Origin: Beijerinckia mobilis
Lineage (GTDB): Bacteria; Pseudomonadota; Alphaproteobacteria; Rhizobiales; Beijerinckiaceae
DNA: 64,000 nt
Reading direction: 5' to 3'
Assembly (NCBI RefSeq): GCF_000745425.1
Contig: NZ_JQJH01000006.1
Coordinates: forward strand, 124,001 to 188,000
The position numbers and the translations under genes are program-made. Positions 27,185-37,197 of the stretch are shown piece after piece (position 1 is the first letter of the stretch; every line of letters begins with the position of its first letter). Under the pieces are notes generated by a model that searched no databases, had not been told where the DNA came from, and was given only the letters and a program-made list of their open reading frames with translations.

Positions 27185-28885
27185 AGCGCCCATCGTTTCC
27201 AGCGGACGTTTCCGCCAGGGACGCAGGCCATAGGCCACGCCAAGGACGAACAGCCAGACCAGCACCGGCATAAGACCCGGATGGCGGCCATAAAGCGGCG
27301 GCGCGATTGGCTCTGGCAGAGGCCCCCGCAGCAATCCCTCGGCCCCGAGCGGCAAGGAGGCGACGATCCGGCCGACCGGGTCAACAATCGCCGAAATGCC
27401 GGTATTGGCGCCGCGCACAAGGGGGAGCCCCTCTTCTATCGTCCGCAACCGCGCCTGTTCAAAATGCTGATAAGGGCCGGCCGTATGCCCGAACCAGACA
27501 TCGTCGGTGACATTCAGCATGAAACCGGGACGTTCCGCAGAGGGTACCTGAATGGGAACAATTGTTCCGGGAAAGATCGCCTCATAACAGATGAGCGGAG
27601 CCGCGAGCGGAAGATTAGGGACGAAAAGCGGTCTCATCCGCGCCTCTCCAGCGGTAAAACCACCCGGAACGTGAACGAAATTATGCAGGCCCAGCCGGCG
27701 CAGCAAACCGTCCAGCGGCAAATATTCACCGAAGGGGACAAGATGGACCTTGTCGTAATTATCGATGATGAGGCCGCCTTCGCCAATCACCTGAAGCGCA
27801 TTGAAATAACGCCGTTCCTTGTCATCAGTATCGAGGCGCGCCGCCCCCGTCGCCAGCCAGAGATCGGGGGTGAGATGGCCGCCGATGCGCAGAAGAGCAT
27901 CGCGATCCCGCGAGAGGATGAAGGGAAAGGCCGATTCCGGCCAGATCAGGAGCCGCGCCTTGCTATCGCTCCGCGCCGCGTCGAAGACCGGCTGCGACAA
28001 AGCGAGATAATGGCCGATGATGGCGTCCTTGTTCTCCGGCGAAAAACTCGGCCCCTGCTGTTCGTTCGGTTGCAGGATCGCGAGTTCGACACCCTCGGTA
28101 TAATGGGTGGGATGGCTTTCGAGCCGTAACAGGCCGAAGCCCACGAGTGTCGCCACGCCGCAAAGAGCAGCGGCGAGCGGCGTGAGCAACGCTTTGCGGC
28201 TTCTTGCGCCACCGTTCCACGGATTGCCCGGGAACGACAAAGCCGGCGCGGCGCAAAGAAGAATGGTGAGGATCGTCAGTCCCTCGCCACCAATCAATGC
28301 GGCCGCCTGTGCCGGGGCGAGATGCCCACCGAGCACCATGCCATACGCATTCCATGGAAAACCCGTCAGCACATGGCCGCGCAACCATTCCGAAGCGCCA
28401 AGCCCGGCCGCGAAAGCGAAAAGCCTACCAGGCCCCGGCGTCCATAGAAACCGCGCGAAGGCAAAACCAAAAGCCGGAAATAGAGCAAGGCCCATCGGCA
28501 CGCCGATGACACCAAGCGGCAAAGCCCAGGCGAAATCCTCCGCCTCCACGAGAAAGGCGGCGCCGAGCCACCAGAGGCCGGCGAGAAAATAGCCGAAGCC
28601 CCAAATCCAGCCGATCCAGAAAGCCCGTTTGTATGCGGTTTTCCGCATCGCGGCGGTTGCTGTGGCGGGCGGGGCGGCCCCATCGACCAGCAACAGGCCC
28701 ATGCTCATGGCAAAGACCATACCCGGCCAGAAATTCAGCGGCGCCATCGCCGCCGCGCCGCTGGCGCCCGCGAGAAAAGCCAGCAACGCGCGCCGCCGTC
28801 CCTTGACCGAGAGCACCAGCGCGAGAAGTCGCGCCAAGCCTCCGCCGGATGTCATGCGGCTCTCCTGTTGCGCGATAGCGTTCAC
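27182..28885 (-). CDS. lnt: Apolipoprotein N-acyltransferase
   Basis: A 567-residue inner-membrane enzyme that adds the third acyl chain to lipoproteins. Six or so N-terminal helices are followed by a nitrilase-like periplasmic domain with the catalytic triad Glu in LLIWPESAFPF, Lys in NYDKVHLVPFGEYLP and Cys in PLICYEAIFP. A final helix is near the C-terminus (LMPVLVWLFVLGVAYGL). Start ATG at 28885; an internal ATG ten residues later is also possible. It follows the corC-like gene on the same strand, in the usual order. A dispersed repeat overlaps its stop codon. Confidence 0.95.
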   Translation of the reverse strand: MNAIAQQESRMTSGGGLARLLALVLSVKGRRRALLAFLAGASGAAAMAPLNFWPGMVFAMSMGLLLVDGAAPPATATAAMRKTAYKRAFWIGWIWGFGYFLAGLWWLGAAFLVEAEDFAWALPLGVIGVPMGLALFPAFGFAFARFLWTPGPGRLFAFAAGLGASEWLRGHVLTGFPWNAYGMVLGGHLAPAQAAALIGGEGLTILTILLCAAPALSFPGNPWNGGARSRKALLTPLAAALCGVATLVGFGLLRLESHPTHYTEGVELAILQPNEQQGPSFSPENKDAIIGHYLALSQPVFDAARSDSKARLLIWPESAFPFILSRDRDALLRIGGHLTPDLWLATGAARLDTDDKERRYFNALQVIGEGGLIIDNYDKVHLVPFGEYLPLDGLLRRLGLHNFVHVPGGFTAGEARMRPLFVPNLPLAAPLICYEAIFPGTIVPIQVPSAERPGFMLNVTDDVWFGHTAGPYQHFEQARLRTIEEGLPLVRGANTGISAIVDPVGRIVASLPLGAEGLLRGPLPEPIAPPLYGRHPGLMPVLVWLFVLGVAYGLRPWRKRPLETMGA

Positions 28886-29060
28886 TTGATCCGGCTTTCC
28901 TTGAGCATCACCCTTTGAATATCGCCTGCCCCATTGGCTTCATGAGGCGACGGATGCATTTTCTGCAATCCGTCGCTTGTTCCAAGATCATGTCACCCGC
29001 CGACCGGCGGGATTGCACGCCATTTTTGGCGGTTCCGCTCTCCTGCCGATCATACGGGCC

Positions 29061-30077
29061 TCAGGCCTTGCCACCTTCATGCGTCAGCGCCGCTCGCGCA
29101 CCGGGCGCGCCGGAAATCTTGACTCGGCCGATCTTCTGACGGTCAGCCTCAAGAATTTCGAACGTCAGCGGTCCTTCTTCAACGATTTCACCAGGCGCCG
29201 GCACATGGCCTATGAGGGCTGTGACAAGGCCTCCAAGCGTATCAAAGGATTCGCTGATATCGAGCGCCTGGAAATCGATCCCCGTCGCAAGGCTGACGGC
29301 ATCGAGATAGGCGCGGGCATCGATGATGAAGGCGCCCTCCTCCGTCTCCTCGATCTTCGGCGTCTCGTCGAGATCATGCTCATCCTCGATATCGCCGACG
29401 ATCATCTCGACGATATCCTCGATGGAGGCGAGGCCGTCGGTGCCACCATATTCGTCGATCACCAGAGCCATATGCGTGCGTGTCGCCTGCATTTTCACGA
29501 GAAGGTCGAGCGCCGGCATGGAGGGCGGCGCGAAAAGCACCGGCCGCAGAATATTGGCCTCGGCAAGCGTGGTCGTCCCGATGTCGCGGGCATGGGGACC
29601 CGCGAAGGTGGAGACCGGCATGGCCGTGGCGGCGATCGCCCCCGCGCCGCTCTCTCCCGCCGCAGGCAGGGCAAGCCCCGCGAGGTAATCGATGAAATCG
29701 CGGATATGCACCATGCCACGCGGATCATCGAGCGTATCGCCATGCACCGGCAGGCGCGAATGGCCGGCCGAGCGGAATGTGTCCAGAACCTCGGCCAAGC
29801 TCGTGTCGAGAGAGACAGCGATAATGTCCGTGCGTGGCACCATGACGTCCTCGACACGCACTTCATGCATGGCGAGGACATTCTTCAGCATCGTGCGCTG
29901 TTGCGGTGAAATGTCCGTATCACCGGCGGTATCGCTCAAAGCGTCCTGCAAATCATCCCGAATGCTCGGTCCACCGAGGCCGAACAGAATGCGCAGCCGG
30001 TCGATCAGATTGGGACGGGGTGGCGCCAAACGTTCAGGCGCGGTCGCCTCGCCCGCAAAGGTATCGCGTTCGCTCAT
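29061..30077 (-). CDS. CBS-domain protein of the CorC/HlyC family
   Basis: A 338-residue cytoplasmic protein with a CBS pair (VEDVMVPRTDIIAVSLD, then ALDLLVKMQATRTHMALVIDEYGG) and a C-terminal CorC_HlyC domain (GAFIIDARAYLDAV, FDTLGGLVTALIGHVPAPGE). Homologues help magnesium or cobalt efflux and bind adenine nucleotides. The ATG at 30077 overlaps the ybeY stop by four bases (ATGA), so ybeY and this gene are translationally coupled. It lacks membrane helices, as do CorC/YbeX proteins. The position between ybeY and lnt is conserved. Confidence 0.92.
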   Translation of the reverse strand: MSERDTFAGEATAPERLAPPRPNLIDRLRILFGLGGPSIRDDLQDALSDTAGDTDISPQQRTMLKNVLAMHEVRVEDVMVPRTDIIAVSLDTSLAEVLDTFRSAGHSRLPVHGDTLDDPRGMVHIRDFIDYLAGLALPAAGESGAGAIAATAMPVSTFAGPHARDIGTTTLAEANILRPVLFAPPSMPALDLLVKMQATRTHMALVIDEYGGTDGLASIEDIVEMIVGDIEDEHDLDETPKIEETEEGAFIIDARAYLDAVSLATGIDFQALDISESFDTLGGLVTALIGHVPAPGEIVEEGPLTFEILEADRQKIGRVKISGAPGARAALTHEGGKA

Positions 30078-30658
30078 CTCTCGCCGGCCGCCTCGATCGT
30101 CTGGTCGCAAACCTTGCTCTCGCCTCGCGCCGGCGCAACAGCGGCCGCGTGCTGCTCTTCGGCGAGAAGCGCGCCCTGATAGGGATCCGCTATGCCGAGA
30201 TCCCCCAGGATCGCCCGTTCCATCGTTTCCATCTCTTCGGCTTCCTCGGGCGTCTCATGATCGAAGCCGAGAAGATGCAGAAAACCATGGATGATGAGAT
30301 GGGAAAGATGCGCGCGAAACGGCTTGCTCTCCTCCAGAGCTTCCCGCTCCGTGGTTTCAAAGGCGATAATGACATCGCCCAAAAGGCGCGCCTCGCTCAA
30401 CGCCTCATCGGTCGGAAAAGAGAGAACATTCGTGGGCTTGTCCAGCCCGCGCCATTGCTGATTGAGTCCTCGAATAAAGGCGTCGTCACAAAAGACCAGG
30501 CTGATTTCAGCCTCTTCATGCAAGTCGGGCGCGGTGCGGGCAACAGCCGCGCCGATCACCGTTTCAGCGAGACCTTCAAGACTGAGGGGGTCGTCGCCCT
30601 CGCCTCCCGCCTCGCTCCAGCGCGGGCTTTCGACCGCGATTTCGATCAGCGGCACCAT
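30074..30658 (-). CDS. ybeY: Endoribonuclease YbeY
   Basis: A 194-residue metal-dependent RNase that takes part in 16S rRNA 3' end maturation and ribosome quality control. The zinc site is HGFLHLLGFDH, with three histidines spaced HxxxHxxxxxH, and FCDDAFIRGLNQQWRGLDKPTNVLSFP is present as the family's N-terminal block (quoted in part: LNQQWRGLDKPTNVLSFP). The C-terminus is about 25 residues longer than in E. coli. Start ATG at 30658. It lies 64 bases after phoH and overlaps corC by four bases. Confidence 0.95.
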   Translation of the reverse strand: MVPLIEIAVESPRWSEAGGEGDDPLSLEGLAETVIGAAVARTAPDLHEEAEISLVFCDDAFIRGLNQQWRGLDKPTNVLSFPTDEALSEARLLGDVIIAFETTEREALEESKPFRAHLSHLIIHGFLHLLGFDHETPEEAEEMETMERAILGDLGIADPYQGALLAEEQHAAAVAPARGESKVCDQTIEAAGER

Positions 30659-30722
30659 GTCATCGTCTCCAGCTCTGCCTCATCATCAAAAATCAAGCGA
30701 TTCAAACCGATCGCGCGGATTC

Positions 30723-31910
30723 CTATCTCCGTCCAAAACCTTTTTCCGTCACCGTCTCGACGCGCGCGGCGGCTTCATAAGCGCCGACAATCCGGCGCAC
30801 GAGATCATGACGCACGACATCGGCCTCCCGAAACACGACATGACCGATACCTTCGAGCGAGGACAGAAGCGTGATCGCCTCGCTGAGGCCGGATTTTTGT
30901 CCGGGCGGCAAATCGGTCTGCGTCGGGTCCCCCGTCACGATCATGCGCGAATTTTCGCCGAGGCGGGTGAGGAACATCTTCATCTGGATCGAGGTCGCAT
31001 TTTGCGCCTCGTCGAGTAGGATGCAGGAATTGCTCAAGGTGCGCCCGCGCATGAAGGCGAGCGGCGCGACTTCGATCATGCCGGTCTGCAGGCCGCGTTC
31101 GAGCAGGCGTGGATCCATGAAATCGTTCAGCGCGTCGAAAATCGGCCGCAGATAGGGGTCGACCTTGTCGCGCATGTCGCCGGGGAGAAAGCCGAGCCGC
31201 TCACCGGCCTCGACAGCCGGACGCGACAGGATCAGGCGGTCTACCCTGCCCTGTTCCAGAAGTGAGACGGCGAAAGCTACGGCGAGCCAGGTCTTGCCCG
31301 TTCCGGCAGGTCCTTCGGCAAAGACGAGTTCGGATTGCTTGAGCGTCCGCAGATAATGATCCTGCGCTTCCGTGCGGGCGCGCACGACGCCGCGGCGGCG
31401 GATCGAGATCTGCTCGAAACCCGGCCGGACAGTCTCGGATTCACCGGGAAAAAGATTCCCCTGTGCCCATTCTTCTTCAATGGCGCCATCGACATCGCCA
31501 AGCGTGACCGGATGGCCAAGCTTGACCCGTTCGTAAAGCATCTCGAACACATGACGCGCCTGCTCGCAGGCACCGCGCGGTCCCTTGATCGTGATGTGAT
31601 TACCATTGGCATGGGCGCTGACGCCGAGCCTGCGCTCCACCTGAGCGATGTTCTGGTCGTAATGACCGAAAACCAGAAGGGCATAGCGATTATCGTCGAA
31701 GGCGAGCGTGACTTCGGCCACCTGCCCTGCCTGCTGCGCTCCTTGTGGCATGCCTTGAGCCGCACCCTGCCCCGTGCCCTGGGGAACAGGCCGTCGCCCA
31801 TCGCTTCTCGGGTTGGCGTCACCCCGCGTAAAGGAAGCCGGCCGGTCCGAAATTCTCAAACCGATGCCTCCACCACTGCTGCGTCGAGCCCCCTGATATC
31901 CTGCTCCCAA
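30723..31910 (-). CDS. PhoH-like ATPase
   Basis: A 395-residue P-loop ATPase, probably acting on RNA. Walker A is [11 protein letters not shown] and Walker B is [12 protein letters not shown]. The N-terminal part has a KH-like segment ([20 protein letters not shown]). The first 55 residues are glutamine and glycine-rich and not conserved. The ATG at 31910 overlaps the miaB 3' end by 55 bases, so a later start in the low-complexity region is possible. The phoH-ybeY-corC-lnt order is canonical for Alphaproteobacteria. Confidence 0.92.
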   Translation of the reverse strand: MGAGYQGARRSSGGGIGLRISDRPASFTRGDANPRSDGRRPVPQGTGQGAAQGMPQGAQQAGQVAEVTLAFDDNRYALLVFGHYDQNIAQVERRLGVSAHANGNHITIKGPRGACEQARHVFEMLYERVKLGHPVTLGDVDGAIEEEWAQGNLFPGESETVRPGFEQISIRRRGVVRARTEAQDHYLRTLKQSELVFAEGPAGTGKTWLAVAFAVSLLEQGRVDRLILSRPAVEAGERLGFLPGDMRDKVDPYLRPIFDALNDFMDPRLLERGLQTGMIEVAPLAFMRGRTLSNSCILLDEAQNATSIQMKMFLTRLGENSRMIVTGDPTQTDLPPGQKSGLSEAITLLSSLEGIGHVVFREADVVRHDLVRRIVGAYEAAARVETVTEKGFGRR

Positions 31911-33328
31911 TCCCTGCTTCCGGTGGCGTCCTGCCCCGGAATTAATCTTCCATGCAGAGAATTGGGTCCGGCCTCGAGAATTTCAACCGGTACGACGCGT
32001 CCGATCAAGACATTCGGGCCTTCCACATGAACGGCCTGAAGATAGGGTGATTTGCCCGCGATCTGCCCGGCATGCCGGCCGGGCTTCTCGAACAGGACAG
32101 GCAGCACCCGCCCGACCGTCGCCCGGTTGAACGCCTGGCGCTGGTCCTCGAGCATCACCTGAAGCTTCGCAAGCCGCAAAGCCTTCACATCCTCAGGAAC
32201 CTGATCGGACCGGTCGGCGCCGGGCGTGCCGGGGCGCGGCGAATATTTGAAGGAAAAGGCGCTGGCGAAACCCACTTCCTCGACAAGCGCCAGCGTCGCC
32301 TCGAAATCGGCGTCGGTCTCGCCTGGAAAGCCGGTGATGAAATCGGAGGATAAAGCGATATCCGGTCGCGCCGCGCGAATGGATGCGACGAGGTCCAGAT
32401 AGTCACGCGCCGTGTGACGGCGGTTCATCGCCGCGAGAATCCGGTCCGAGCCCGCCTGAACCGGCAGATGCAGAAACGGCATCAAGGCCACGACATCGCT
32501 ATGCGCCGCGATGAGATCGGCGCCCATATCGTTTGGATGGCTCGTGGTGTAGCGAATACGCACATGCTCCGGCAAAGCCGCGACGCGGGCGATCAAGGTC
32601 GCGAGCGAAGCGGATGCGCCTGTTGCCGCATCAAAGCCATGATAGGCATTGACGTTCTGGCCAATCAACGTCACCTCGCGCACGCCGGCCGCGACGAGCC
32701 CCTTAATTTCCGCAAGGACAGCCTCGACCGGCCGCGAGACCTCGGCCCCGCGCGTGTAGGGAACGACGCAGAAACTGCAGAATTTATCGCAGCCTTCCTG
32801 CACGGTCACAAAGGCACTCACGCCGCGAACGGCAGTCTTTTCCGGTGAGGGCGCAACGAGATGATCGAATTTATCCTCGGCCGGAAAATCCGTATCGACG
32901 AGGCCCGGTTTTCCCTCGACGCGCCGGAGAAGATCGGGCAGACGATGATAGGTCTGCGGTCCGACGACGAGATCGACGGCCTTCTGGCGGCGGAGAATCT
33001 CCTCGCCCTCCGCCTGCGCGACGCAGCCCGCGACAACGATCCGAACCGGTGGCTTGCCCTCTGACTGCCGCGCCGCCTTCAAAAGGCGCAGCTTGCCGAG
33101 TTCGGAAAAAACCTTTTCCGAGGCGAGCTCACGAATATGGCAAGTGTTCAGGATGATGAGATCGGCATCGTCCGGGACAGTCGTTTCGTCATAGCCTTCC
33201 GGCGCCAGAAGATCAGCCATGCGCGAGGCGTCATAGACATTCATCTGGCAGCCATAGGATTTGACGAACAGCTTGCGGCTGTTGCCGGAAGCCACACGCG
33301 CCGGCTCGAGGGTCTGGTCGGGCGACAT
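31856..33328 (-). CDS. miaB: tRNA-2-methylthio-N6-dimethylallyladenosine synthase
   Basis: A 490-residue radical-SAM methylthiotransferase that modifies A37 of tRNAs reading UNN codons. The N-terminal cluster cysteines lie in [20 protein letters not shown] and [13 protein letters not shown]. The radical SAM motif is [20 protein letters not shown] domain closes the protein ([20 protein letters not shown]). The ATG at 33328 is chosen; the frame extends upstream, but that part is not family-like. It is first in a run that continues phoH-ybeY-corC-lnt. Confidence 0.95.
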   Translation of the reverse strand: MSPDQTLEPARVASGNSRKLFVKSYGCQMNVYDASRMADLLAPEGYDETTVPDDADLIILNTCHIRELASEKVFSELGKLRLLKAARQSEGKPPVRIVVAGCVAQAEGEEILRRQKAVDLVVGPQTYHRLPDLLRRVEGKPGLVDTDFPAEDKFDHLVAPSPEKTAVRGVSAFVTVQEGCDKFCSFCVVPYTRGAEVSRPVEAVLAEIKGLVAAGVREVTLIGQNVNAYHGFDAATGASASLATLIARVAALPEHVRIRYTTSHPNDMGADLIAAHSDVVALMPFLHLPVQAGSDRILAAMNRRHTARDYLDLVASIRAARPDIALSSDFITGFPGETDADFEATLALVEEVGFASAFSFKYSPRPGTPGADRSDQVPEDVKALRLAKLQVMLEDQRQAFNRATVGRVLPVLFEKPGRHAGQIAGKSPYLQAVHVEGPNVLIGRVVPVEILEAGPNSLHGRLIPGQDATGSRDWEQDIRGLDAAVVEASV

Positions 33329-33766
33329 GCGGCCAGCCTGCCCTCCCTCTCGCCTCTCATTCTGCCGCTCATGGGTATCGCCACGCCGCGAATCATTCGC
33401 GTCCGGCACCATCCCCGCGATCGCCGAAAATTCGGCTTTGCCATTATTCTGCACGCGCTTTCGCCTTGGGCCTTTCCTGCCTAAGCAGCCATACGTGACG
33501 AAGCCACGATCGCGTTTGCTGTTGTGGAGCAAACGCGATGCTGCCTGAAATTCGAAACACCGGCTTACCTGGGCAAGGCTGCCCGCAAGCCTGACTGCAA
33601 GTCTGCGTAGGGGAGCAACGAAGTCCTGCCTGAACGGGCTCGCCCTCACCTTCCGCGCAACAATGCCTTTACCGTTTCCGACTGCCGTTTCAGCCTCTTT
33701 CCGGCATTAGCACTTTGCTAGCATTATCTTATGTCAATTTCCCCAAACAGTCCAATCCATCCCCTG
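33329..33766. other. Spacer between rimI and miaB with a hairpin
   Basis: About 440 bases without a credible gene. It includes a perfect 12-bp stem (ATCGCGTTTGCT at 33509-33520 and AGCAAACGCGAT at 33528-33539) with a 7-base loop. Many Hyphomicrobiales carry a fur-family gene at this position; none is present here. Confidence 0.55.
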
Positions 33767-34279
33767 TCATTTGCTTTTCCCGCTGTCCGGCGCGGAGACG
33801 AAATTCCTGCGCAGAACCAGCGCCGTCGACCGACTGCCATCCGGCCTGCGGTAATAGCCCTTGCGTTCGCCGACTTTTTCGAAGCCATGACGGCCATAGA
33901 GGGCGCGCGCCGGCGCATTGTCCACATCGACTTCAAGAAACAGACAGGTGGCACCAATATGCGCCACGGCCTCGATATGCGCTTGCAGAAGGGCGTTGGA
34001 ATGGCCACGCCCACGATGGGATGGTGCCATCACGATGGTCAGGATCTCGGCTTCATCGGCCGCATGGCGCGACAGGACGAAACCGATAAGCACGGATTGT
34101 CCCATGGCATCCGGCAGAAAAAGACCGCCTCCGCAAACCTCCGGAGCCAGCAACAGGGATTCGAACTCGGCTTCCGCCCAAGGGTGCAAAAAACCCGTCG
34201 CATGCAAGGCAGCGCAGGCGGAGGCGTGCATCCTGTCGAGACGCCTAATGATGAGTTGATCGTCCAAATGGCTGTCCAA
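33767..34279 (-). CDS. rimI: Ribosomal-protein-alanine N-acetyltransferase (GNAT)
   Basis: A 170-residue GNAT acetyltransferase. The acetyl-CoA pyrophosphate loop is SHRGRGHSNALLQAHI, preceded by the beta-4 strand AEILTIVMAP. FLEVDVDNAPARALYGRHGFEKVGERKGYY is the RimI-type C-terminal block (shown here in part as NAPARALYGRHGFEKVGERK). It acetylates the N-terminal alanine of S18, or related targets. It lies 104 bases downstream of tsaB on the same strand, the classical association. Start ATG at 34279. Confidence 0.9.
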   Translation of the reverse strand: MDSHLDDQLIIRRLDRMHASACAALHATGFLHPWAEAEFESLLLAPEVCGGGLFLPDAMGQSVLIGFVLSRHAADEAEILTIVMAPSHRGRGHSNALLQAHIEAVAHIGATCLFLEVDVDNAPARALYGRHGFEKVGERKGYYRRPDGSRSTALVLRRNFVSAPDSGKSK

Positions 34280-34383
34280 GCGGTTCCTGTTCGCTGGTCA
34301 CAGCGGGCGGCAATCCAGCGAAGCCAGCCTTGCCCAGATCATGGCCGGCTCTGTGTCCCCTCCCGGAAGAACTGACGGGCGCG

Positions 34384-35184
34384 TTAATCGGTCCCCGCAT
34401 CCGCCACTTTATCAGGTTCGCTAGAGGGCTTATCGGGCTCGTCGACCGTGGCCGATTCGGCAGGGTGCGCCGCTTCCGCCGGGGGGGTTTGCTCAGCCTG
34501 ATCGGCGAGGGGCACGGTTTTCGATTGTTGCGGCTTGGCATCGGCCGCCTTCAGATAGACGGGACGCGCCGGCGCATGTGCGGGATCGGCGATCAGGCCG
34601 AGCCGGGCGACATAGGCGATATCGGGCGCGACGCTATTGCCGATAATCTCGACATTCAACCCCTTGGCTCGCGCCTCCTGGGCAACGGCTGCCGCGCCAG
34701 AACCTGCGAGCCGTGCCGGACCATTGCCGAGAGCGCGGGCGACATCCTTCACGCTCATGATGCGCGGCGCCAGATAGGCGCGCCCATCCCCACCAAAACC
34801 CGCGAAATAGACCTGACCGTGCCGCGCATCGATCGCAACACCCACGGTTCCCGGCTCGTCCGCGAGAATGAGCGGTGCGGCCAGAGCCGCCAGCGTCGAG
34901 ACACCGACGACGGGAACGCGGCAGGCGAGCCCGATGGCACGCGCAGCCGCTATGCCGACCCGAAGCCCGGTGAAGGAGCCCGGACCAACAGTCACGGCAA
35001 CGCGGTCGATGGCCGCGAAACCGCCATCGACCCGCGCCATCACGCGGTCGATCAGTGGCAGCAAGGCTTCCGCATGACCGCGCTCCATGGGAATCGATTC
35101 GAAGGATTCAGGCGCGAGATCGTCGGCATCAAGGACACAAGCGGAAGCAGCAGGGAGCGCGGTATCAATGGCGAGAATTTTCAT
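34384..35184 (-). CDS. tsaB: tRNA threonylcarbamoyladenosine biosynthesis protein TsaB
   Basis: A 266-residue ASKHA-fold protein that partners TsaD in making t6A37 of ANN-decoding tRNAs. The N-terminus MKILAIDTALPAASACVL and the block VTVGPGSFTGLRVGIAAARAIG are diagnostic. Compared with E. coli it has a 40-residue acidic, proline-rich tail (AEQTPPAEAAHPAESATVDE). Start ATG at 35184. It lies between nfuA and rimI on the same strand, as is common in this order. Confidence 0.93.
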   Translation of the reverse strand: MKILAIDTALPAASACVLDADDLAPESFESIPMERGHAEALLPLIDRVMARVDGGFAAIDRVAVTVGPGSFTGLRVGIAAARAIGLACRVPVVGVSTLAALAAPLILADEPGTVGVAIDARHGQVYFAGFGGDGRAYLAPRIMSVKDVARALGNGPARLAGSGAAAVAQEARAKGLNVEIIGNSVAPDIAYVARLGLIADPAHAPARPVYLKAADAKPQQSKTVPLADQAEQTPPAEAAHPAESATVDEPDKPSSEPDKVADAGTD

Positions 35185-35290
35185 GCTGCGTAGTTCGTGT
35201 CCGATAGTTCAGGGCTGATTCCGGAGGGTGCAGCAAGTTTAGCGCATATCCCGCAAAAAGAACCCTTGTTTTGCAAAAACCAGCGGAAAA

Positions 35291-35342
35291 GGCGTGGAAA
35301 CGGCCGATATATCTGAAACGCTCTATCCTTTGTTTCCACGCC
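35291..35342 (-). terminator. Hairpin terminator downstream of nfuA
   Basis: GGCGTGGAAA (35291-35300) and TTTCCACGCC (35333-35342) form a perfect 10-bp stem around a 32-base loop. On the minus strand it starts 10 bases after the nfuA stop and is followed by TTTTCC. Confidence 0.55.
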
Positions 35343-35352
35343 GATCAACGGT

Positions 35353-35916
35353 TCAGATCTGTTCGACGCTCGCGACCGCCGGGACGTAATGTTTCAAGAG
35401 GTTCTGAACGCCATGCCGCAAGGTCGCCGAGGAGGACGGGCAGCCGGAGCATGATCCTTTCATCGCCAGATAGACAGTGCCGTCACGAAAGCCCCGAAAT
35501 TTGATATCACCGCCATCCTTGGCCACGGCGGGGCGGACATGGGATTCAATGAGCTGCTTGATCGTCTCGACGGTCGCCGCATCGGCCTCGGCATAGAATT
35601 CCTCACCGTCGCCATGCGCCGTGAGTTCCGCCTCCGGCGTCAGGAGTGGCGCCCCGGAAAGATAATGTTCCATGATCGCACCGAGCACGGCCGGTTTCAG
35701 ATCCTGCCAATCGGCGTCCTTTTGCGTGACCGAAATGAAGTCTGCGCCATAGAACACGCCGCTCACGCCATCGAGCGCGAAAAGGGCTTCGGCGAGCGGC
35801 GATTGCCGCGCGCCCTCGACATCACGCATGTCGAGCGTGCCAAGCTGCATGACGGGACGCCCGGGCAGGAATTTCAAAGTCGCGGGATTAGGCGTGGCTT
35901 CAGTCTGGATAAACAT
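35353..35916 (-). CDS. nfuA: NfuA/NifU-like iron-sulfur scaffold protein
   Basis: A 187-residue protein with an Nfu_N domain (MFIQTEATPNPATLKFLPG) and a C-terminal NifU domain with GSCSGCPSSSATLRHGV, whose CxxC binds a 4Fe-4S cluster for transfer to target proteins. The ATG at 35916 is the family start; a longer frame to 36117 is unconserved. It is probably transcribed alone, ending in the hairpin at 35291-35342. The neighbouring tsaB-rimI order is typical. Confidence 0.93.
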   Translation of the reverse strand: MFIQTEATPNPATLKFLPGRPVMQLGTLDMRDVEGARQSPLAEALFALDGVSGVFYGADFISVTQKDADWQDLKPAVLGAIMEHYLSGAPLLTPEAELTAHGDGEEFYAEADAATVETIKQLIESHVRPAVAKDGGDIKFRGFRDGTVYLAMKGSCSGCPSSSATLRHGVQNLLKHYVPAVASVEQI

Positions 35917-36391
35917 CGATTCTCTCCAAAACGTCCGGTTCAAGGCCGGAGTTGGATGGCGTGGGCAGCGGCGGCGCATTGCGCGAGGACAAAGGCATCC
36001 GCCCGTCTGCCCGACGTAGGATTTGCACGTTTGACGGAGGTTACAAAAAGCCCCCCTCGCCAAGCCGCCCTTTCGTAGTAGCACAAGCCCAAACGATTGT
36101 GCTCGTGCAAAGCGCAATCAAGGTTGCCTGACGTTTTGAGTGTAAGCAAACCTGCAAAAGTTTGCTCAGGAAAAACACCTTGGAAAAACTCTCTGGGGGG
36201 ACCTCGAAAAAGGTTAATTCAAAATATGAGCCGCAAATCGCGCCACGGCAAGCCGCTTCCCGGTTGAAGCAGACCCCTGGCGGCGCGGCCCATCATCGCC
36301 CGCTTGACCTCCAGTCAGGCGGTATTTCCCCATCTCCTTCGTGCCAGCCCCGCACAAAGCGCGAATTTCGCACGAGGAAAGGACGGCATAG

Positions 36392-36448
36392 GCGGTGAGG
36401 AGTGCTTCCTTAGCGATCGAGCGCGCTCGATCGCGGAGCTCACTAAAG
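36392..36448 (+). other. Extended stem-loop with a 22-bp perfect palindrome
   Basis: The palindrome GCGATCGAGCGCGCTCGATCGC occupies 36413-36434 (given here as its 22-base span; core GAGCGCGCTC). It is nested inside GCGG-TGAG at 36392-36399 and CTCAC...CCGC at about 36439-36449, so an RNA from the plus strand would form one long imperfect hairpin. It may be part of a small RNA ending at the terminator near 36606. Confidence 0.4.
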
Positions 36449-36576
36449 CCGCAGGACTGAACGCGGCCTCTTCAACAACGGGATGGGAACCCCCCCTTGC
36501 AACATGCAGGGTTTGCCGCTATTTCTGCTTCATCAGTATCGCATGTGTAAATTTGATCATTTCAGACTCTTTTGCA

Positions 36577-36606
36577 GAGTGGGTTCTTCCGGACCCGCTC
36601 TTTTTT
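36577..36606 (+). terminator. Intrinsic terminator upstream of rimP
   Basis: GAGTGGGT (36577-36584) and ACCCGCTC (36593-36600) form an 8-bp stem with one G-U pair, followed directly by TTTTTT. No coding gene precedes it on the plus strand for over 600 bases, so it ends either an unannotated RNA or an attenuated leader of the rimP operon. Confidence 0.75.
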
Positions 36607-37197
36607 ATGCTCATCATTCTTCTCGTGCCGTTTGGATTTCGTGTCCGTGGCACAGAAGCCCATCTCGTGGCAGGCGGGACCTATGACCTCCTGCTCTTAA
36701 GTGACGTCCGGCGGCTTGGAATCCATCCCGCTACAAATCGAGAGGTCTCAGTTCCGGTTGCCTCCGACAAGCCCATGATGTGACGGCTTTTCAGTCGCCC
36801 AAAAACAAAATGTGCGTTAAAATAATTAAAGGTCGGCTTCACAGGTCCAAGAACCTTTTCCGTCGTATCCAACGCGTAAGCGGTGGCATTCCCGACGGAG
36901 AAACCAATGTAGGAACGACGAACGGAGAATGGGCATCAGCCCAAATGCAGCACGGGCGTAGCCGGCGAAATTCCTCGACGGTTCCGACGGTGCTGAGAGG
37001 AATTCGGTTTTTGCCACGCAGAAGATGGGGCGAAACCGGGAAAGCCTCCGATCGCTACAGCCTGCCGGACCGCTGCATGGTGTTGGGCTCCATTCGATGC
37101 CGCCTGTTCCAGCTGCGTGAACGCTCCGTGGCATTACGGACGGGACCGCTCACCAGGAAGCCGGTTGCAAACTCGGCATCCGTTCGAACAATCGAAG

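Larger units (their letters stand above)
35917..37197. other. Long spacer between divergent nfuA and rimP, with structured elements
   Basis: Nearly 1.3 kb with no convincing gene. Two structured elements stand out: a nested stem around the palindrome at 36413-36434, and an intrinsic terminator at 36577-36606. A plus-strand frame (36304-36783) spans both, has no ribosome-binding site and no recognisable domain, and is rejected. The terminator implies that a transcript starts upstream and ends here, before rimP: a possible small RNA or attenuated leader. Confidence 0.55.

Noticed and set aside
36304-36783. 159-codon plus-strand frame upstream of rimP
   Set aside because: It spans a palindrome and an intrinsic terminator, lacks a ribosome-binding site and has no recognisable domain.
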